39,729 bases of DNA, taken from contig JAFGLA010000085.1 in NCBI GenBank assembly GCA_016928295.1, positions 1 through 39,729 of the forward strand, in the 5' to 3' direction. Below, piece by piece: positions 36,744 through 39,729 of the stretch. The stretch comes from Opitutales bacterium. GTDB taxonomy: Bacteria; Verrucomicrobiota; Verrucomicrobiia; Opitutales; Oceanipulchritudinaceae. The notes under the pieces are model-generated. The model was not told where the DNA came from. It ran no database searches and saw only the letters and a program-made list of their open reading frames with translations. A program made the translations under genes and the position numbers. The first letter of the stretch is position 1. Every line of letters starts with the position of its first letter.

Positions 36744-37709
36744 CTAGCTGAGGGCCAGACGGCGTATGCCAAGCGTTGAGGTCAACACGATGGACGAGTA
36801 GTGCTCCACGCTGATGTCTGTGTACTTGCTCGACTGCTCGACATAGACGCGGAAGTCGCTGCCACCGGCCGGCGTAACGAACCTCTTGATGTTGCTCGGC
36901 TCGTCGCGGCTGACGCCCTGCTGCGCGTAGTAGGCATACAGGTAGTTGCCAAGCAGGGGACTCTTTGCAGAGCCGCTGTTGTAGCGGGCATTCACAACCT
37001 TGACGCCATCGACGAAGAGGCGGCGGGCCAGTTCCTCGGGCGAGAGAGTCGCAGCGTGGAAGGCGCCTGCCGTATCCTGCGCGTAGTAGGCGTTGCTGCG
37101 CAGGTCCCATGCGCCTTCGCCGAATATGACTCGGTTGGGACGCACGCCCGTTGCCGTGGCGGCCGTGGACAGCGCGGCGCGGATGTCGCCGTCGGGGTTC
37201 GGAGCCGTGCCCGTGCCGTCCCAGGTCCAGTCCTTGGACTCGGAAACGTCCTGGGTGTCCAGCGCAGCCACGGCGCGGCGAAGCTCGTTGCGGAGCAGGC
37301 GCTGAACGAGCATCTGCACGTAACGCTCCTGCCAGTCGTCGCCCACTTCCTCGTCGTGATCCACGCGGATTGTCAGGCCCTTGTTCAGGGTCTTGGCGTT
37401 GATTACCTCGCCGGTGTATTCTACGCGCTTGAAGGCGCTGCCCACGGCGCGGACATCGTCCGTCTCGGACAGGAAGGCCTCGGCATTGTCCGCCTTGCGG
37501 AACTCGAAGCGGCGGCCCACGCGGACGCTCGGAGCGATGAACTCCAGAAGCGAGCGAAGGTCTTCGGGATCTTTCCACCCGACGGTGAAAGCCGTCAGCG
37601 GCTCGGACAGGTGCGCCGCCTCGAAGCGGCTCTCGTTTGCCGCGCACACGGTGCCCGGCATCTGGCGGCCGTCGTCGGCCGCGATTGTGTTAACAGTGTT
37701 GTCAGTCAT
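36744..37709 (-). CDS. Major capsid protein of a Mu-like phage
   Basis: A 321-residue head protein. RRFEFRKADNAEAFLSETDDVRAVGSAFKRVEYTGEVINAK and LTIRVDHDEEVGDDWQERYVQML resemble the N-terminal arm and E-loop region of Mu-like major heads. GVRPNRVIFGEGAWDLRSN, GVKVVNARYNSG and FRVYVEQSSKYTDISVEHYSSIVLTS are conserved late features of such coat proteins. The position (after protease and decoration genes, before gp36) agrees. A Cys is at residue 22. No obvious ribosome-binding site is seen before ATG. Confidence 0.85.
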   Translation of the reverse strand: MTDNTVNTIAADDGRQMPGTVCAANESRFEAAHLSEPLTAFTVGWKDPEDLRSLLEFIAPSVRVGRRFEFRKADNAEAFLSETDDVRAVGSAFKRVEYTGEVINAKTLNKGLTIRVDHDEEVGDDWQERYVQMLVQRLLRNELRRAVAALDTQDVSESKDWTWDGTGTAPNPDGDIRAALSTAATATGVRPNRVIFGEGAWDLRSNAYYAQDTAGAFHAATLSPEELARRLFVDGVKVVNARYNSGSAKSPLLGNYLYAYYAQQGVSRDEPSNIKRFVTPAGGSDFRVYVEQSSKYTDISVEHYSSIVLTSTLGIRRLALS

Positions 37710-37763
37710 TTTGATTGAATCGAATGATGTTTGAAAAACACGGCTCGCGTCATGCGGACCGCT

Positions 37764-38252
37764 CTAGACGACGGTCTTGACCGGCACGCAGGGATCGACC
37801 TCGATGAGTTCGTCAGCGCCGCTGGCTGAAATCAGCGCCATGCCGACGCAGTAATAAATGCCAGCCGTGGCGGACAAGGTGCTGACCCTGCCGTTAGCTG
37901 CCGTATAGACGAGCGAACCGGCTGGAACGGCACCTGCGCTAAGCATTCGGACAGTGCTCCCAGCACAGCCAAGAAGCTGCACCGCGACATCCTCCTCCGC
38001 GCCCGAGGCGCTGTCGTCTATGATGCCAAACGGAACGTTCGACGCCCCGCAAATGGCGACATGCTCCTCGTCCGAGCCGACGCGACCCAGAAGAAAGCGC
38101 GACGCCACGGCGGCATCCGTCATTCGCGTGACGCTACCGAAATGCGTACCGGGCAGAGAGTTGCAAAAACTCCCGAAACGCTCGCGGCCCCAGAACCACC
38201 AACCGGCGCCAAGCAGCGCCACAACTATCAGTATTGCGATTACTATGCTCAT
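37764..38252 (-). CDS. Phage head decoration/cement-like protein with an N-terminal hydrophobic segment
   Basis: A 162-residue protein. Residues 3-21 (IVIAILIVVALLGAGWWFW) form a strong membrane-helix-like segment. The rest is beta-rich, with FLLGRVGSDEEHVAICGASNVPFGIIDDSA, GCAGSTVRMLSAGAVPAGSLVYTAANGRVSTLS and YYCVGMALISASGADELIEV. The latter blocks match the plan of DUF2190/capsid cement proteins ('...G.A......v....G.v.......g.. vG.al..a..g..v.v'). The location between the protease and major capsid genes fits. The N-terminal hydrophobic segment is unusual for a cement protein. Confidence 0.65.
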   Translation of the reverse strand: MSIVIAILIVVALLGAGWWFWGRERFGSFCNSLPGTHFGSVTRMTDAAVASRFLLGRVGSDEEHVAICGASNVPFGIIDDSASGAEEDVAVQLLGCAGSTVRMLSAGAVPAGSLVYTAANGRVSTLSATAGIYYCVGMALISASGADELIEVDPCVPVKTVV

Positions 38253-38295
38253 ATGTTCAGTATTTGGACGTTAAAAAAAGTTGTTATGATGACCG

Positions 38296-39018
38296 TCAGA
38301 ACAAATCCGAGCGGCTGCGCTTGAGGTTTGCCCATGCCGTGGCGAAGTCCTCCCCCGCCTCGCCCATGCGCGCCTGCACGGCATCCACAATGGCCTGCCT
38401 GCGGCCAAAGGAATCCCGCCTCTTGCCAAGTCCCGCCGTGCGGGGGCGAAAGAAGCTCTCCGGCATGTTCGCGGCAACGCAGTCCCGCGGCGCGGCTTCA
38501 CTTGCAGGTGTCTCGGAACCGCTGCTCCGCCCCGCCACAGCGACGCAAACGCAACGCTCGCCCTCTTTGAGCGCAGGCGACGCGGCCTCGTTACAAATGG
38601 CATCGCCCGGGATGTTCGGCGTGTTTGTAAGGCCAACGGACAAGAGCCGCTGCGGCTCGAACACGCCCGCTCCCACGCCCCGCATCACCCAGCGCGGGGA
38701 AAAGAACTTGTAATTGGCGTTCTCGACAAACTCCCGCCCGCTCTTTGCCCAGCGAACAAGCCCGTACAAGCCGTCCTCGCGAGCGGAAAGCTCCATCACC
38801 CAGCCGTGGGCGCGGGTGTCGCTGTGCCCGGGAGCGCCTGAAAACTCCGCGTCGTCGGGGTGGCCCACGTAAATGGGCAGCCCGCCAAAGCGCCGCGCAA
38901 GCCGTCCGCGAAGCGAACGAAAGTCCCGCTCCAGCCGCTGCGCAACTTCATAAGTGACGCGCTGAAGCCCCTTGGGGTGCGGATGCTCCCCATATTCGAC
39001 GATACGTATCAAATCCAT
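38296..39018 (-). CDS. Mu I-like phage prohead protease
   Basis: A 240-residue protein with LPIYVGHPDDAEF, AHGWVMELSAREDGLYGLVRWAKSGREFVEN and YKFFSPRWVMRGVGAGVFEPQRLLSVGLTNTPNI, the standard blocks of Mu-like gpI proteases. The active residues of this family are usually His and Ser in the 'H' and 'SP' positions, both present here. It is shorter than the Mu protein (about 360), mainly in the scaffold-like C-terminal part, which ends KRSRSDLF. The start at 39018 was chosen over a TTG upstream. It lies next to repeat copy E, which separates it from the portal gene. Confidence 0.82.
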   Translation of the reverse strand: MDLIRIVEYGEHPHPKGLQRVTYEVAQRLERDFRSLRGRLARRFGGLPIYVGHPDDAEFSGAPGHSDTRAHGWVMELSAREDGLYGLVRWAKSGREFVENANYKFFSPRWVMRGVGAGVFEPQRLLSVGLTNTPNIPGDAICNEAASPALKEGERCVCVAVAGRSSGSETPASEAAPRDCVAANMPESFFRPRTAGLGKRRDSFGRRQAIVDAVQARMGEAGEDFATAWANLKRSRSDLF

Positions 39019-39087
39019 GATGATTATGTGTTTGGTTGACAATCAAGTGTGAAATATCCTCTGGGGCAGGACCTACCCCGCCGAACC

Positions 39088-39253
39088 TAGGGAGTGTTTG
39101 GAAATTGGCGGACCGAGGAGGCGGGATGTATTTTCGAGGGAAAAACCGGAACATGAGGCAAGGTGAATCTGGATTCCCCGAGCCGAATGGGGCGGTTTTT
39201 CACCGAAAATACGCCCGCATTCCGACGGGAGTCCGGTTTTCAAACACTCCCTA
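39088..39253. repeat. Complete fold-back MITE-like element, copy E
   Basis: GGGAGTGTTTG (39090-39100) is repeated inverted as CAAACACTCCC (39241-39251), and TA lies at both outer edges (39088-39089, 39252-39253). The pairing continues inward with interruptions: GTATTTTCG (39128-39136) with CGAAAATAC (39204-39212), and GAAAAACCG (39140-39148) with CGGTTTTTC (39193-39201). The 162-base element can therefore fold into one long imperfect hairpin. It is non-coding and matches copy A at the left edge. A TA duplication and CTAG context fit an IS630/mariner-type transposase acting in trans. It sits inside the 3' end of the portal gene. Confidence 0.85.
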
Positions 39254-39729
39254 GGCCGAACCTCTCGCGAAAGTCCCTCTCGTTGATGGAAATGCCCATC
39301 TCGTGCGCGGCGCGGTAAATCTGCAAATCCGTCGATATGCCCGTCTGCCTGCCCGGGCGCACAAGCACCTGCGCCAGAGGCTCCTCGCCGAAAAGAAAGC
39401 GCGTCACATAACGCCCCACCTGCCCGTTCAAAGCCTCGGAAAGCATCGCGGCGTCCCCCTCGGCAAGCAGGTCCGGCTCGTCCTTCTGAAGCGAAGCACC
39501 GATGCCGCTCTCTCGCGAAATCGTGGACAAGTCCGACCCCCTCCACAGGACGGAAATCCCCCTGTCCATGCGCTCGACCAAGTCCGCGTACGGCAAAGAA
39601 GCACCCGCCCCGAGATCTATCGCCTCGATGTTTGTTCCCTCGCTCATAAGAGCGCGAAACTCCGCGCCGAACGCCTCGACTGCGTCCCTTGCCGCCTTCC
39701 ACTCCTCGGACCCGGGCGTCGCATCCGTC
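39240..39729 (-). CDS. Mu gp29-like portal protein (DUF935), C-terminal part
   Basis: Only the C-terminal part is in the window. The reading frame is open to the right edge, upstream of the apparent Met at 39647. EWKAARDAVEAFGAEFRALM, DRGISVLWRGSDLSTISRESG and RYVTRFLFGEEPLAQVLVRP are typical of the C-terminal region of DUF935 portal proteins of Mu-like phages. The last residues, GSV and the TGA stop, are read from the terminal repeat of element E. Removing the element and one TA restores ...FGLGSAG and a TAG stop, so the original protein was only one residue longer. The minor head protein gene normally found next is missing on the downstream side. Confidence 0.85.
   Translation of the reverse strand, partial: TDATPGSEEWKAARDAVEAFGAEFRALMSEGTNIEAIDLGAGASLPYADLVERMDRGISVLWRGSDLSTISRESGIGASLQKDEPDLLAEGDAAMLSEALNGQVGRYVTRFLFGEEPLAQVLVRPGRQTGISTDLQIYRAAHEMGISINERDFRERFGLGSV

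Noticed and set aside
36646-37647. Long frame covering the capsid gene and continuous with the gp36-like gene
   Set aside because: It is Arg-rich out-of-frame translation of the capsid gene. The gp36-like protein starts at 36645.
39073-39702. Minus-strand frame running through repeat copy E and the portal region
   Set aside because: It is the wrong frame relative to the DUF935 motifs and reads through the non-coding repeat.

Overview
This GC-rich window most likely comes from a member of Verrucomicrobiota, probably of the Opitutae/Puniceicoccales type. Three proteins point there: an 864-residue protein resembling the Verru_Chthon cassette A family, with an 'FNINTADAKAWAAIL' block and a C-terminal 'EAVLQRLP' end; a secreted protein with the fibronectin-like and Trp/Tyr-rich C-terminal segments common in marine and gut Opitutae; and a complete methylmalonyl-CoA route with a biotin/sodium decarboxylase, as in propionate-forming Verrucomicrobiota. 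The taxonomic call is inferred from protein resemblance, not from a marker gene.

Layout. 0.1-1.7 kb: an orphan DNA methyltransferase and a stand-alone HPt phosphotransfer protein. 2.1-6.7 kb: an HtrA/Deg protease and pyruvate phosphate dikinase. 7-10.2 kb: a secreted surface protein, divergent from an HI0933/YhiN-like flavoprotein. 10.3-16.8 kb (minus strand): Verru_Chthon A-like protein, SirB1-like protein, aroE, prepilin peptidase and ribosomal protein L25. 16.9-23.1 kb: succinate CoA-transferase and the four subunits of a membrane methylmalonyl-CoA decarboxylase (biotin-dependent Na+ pump). 23.4-25.4 kb: a chemoreceptor with a duplicated sensor. 26.1-30.5 kb: both methylmalonyl-CoA mutase subunits. 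30.8-33.6 kb: a small lipoprotein, miaA and a GT4 glycosyltransferase. 33.7 kb to the right edge (minus strand): a Mu-like head module (portal fragment, protease, decoration protein, major capsid protein, gp36- and gp37-like proteins) ending in a large LamG-like protein.

How the genes work together. The 16.9-30.5 kb block carries the decarboxylating end of the succinate-to-propionate pathway. Succinate is activated by CoA transfer, rearranged by the B12-dependent mutase and decarboxylated to propionyl-CoA while Na+ is pumped out. No methylmalonyl-CoA epimerase or mutase chaperone is seen here. PPDK may supply the C3/C4 node.

The least expected structure is non-coding. There are several short fold-back repeats (MITE-like). 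Four of the six sit immediately downstream of a stop codon or inside the last codons of a gene. One, flanked by TA duplications, inserted into the 3' end of the phage portal gene and supplies its present stop codon. A second type, with perfect 18-bp terminal inverted repeats, separates htrA from its terminator. Other points worth attention are a roughly 130-residue insertion in the membrane decarboxylase beta subunit, an internal duplication in the chemoreceptor sensor, and a Mu-like head module with no tail sheath or tube genes beside it.
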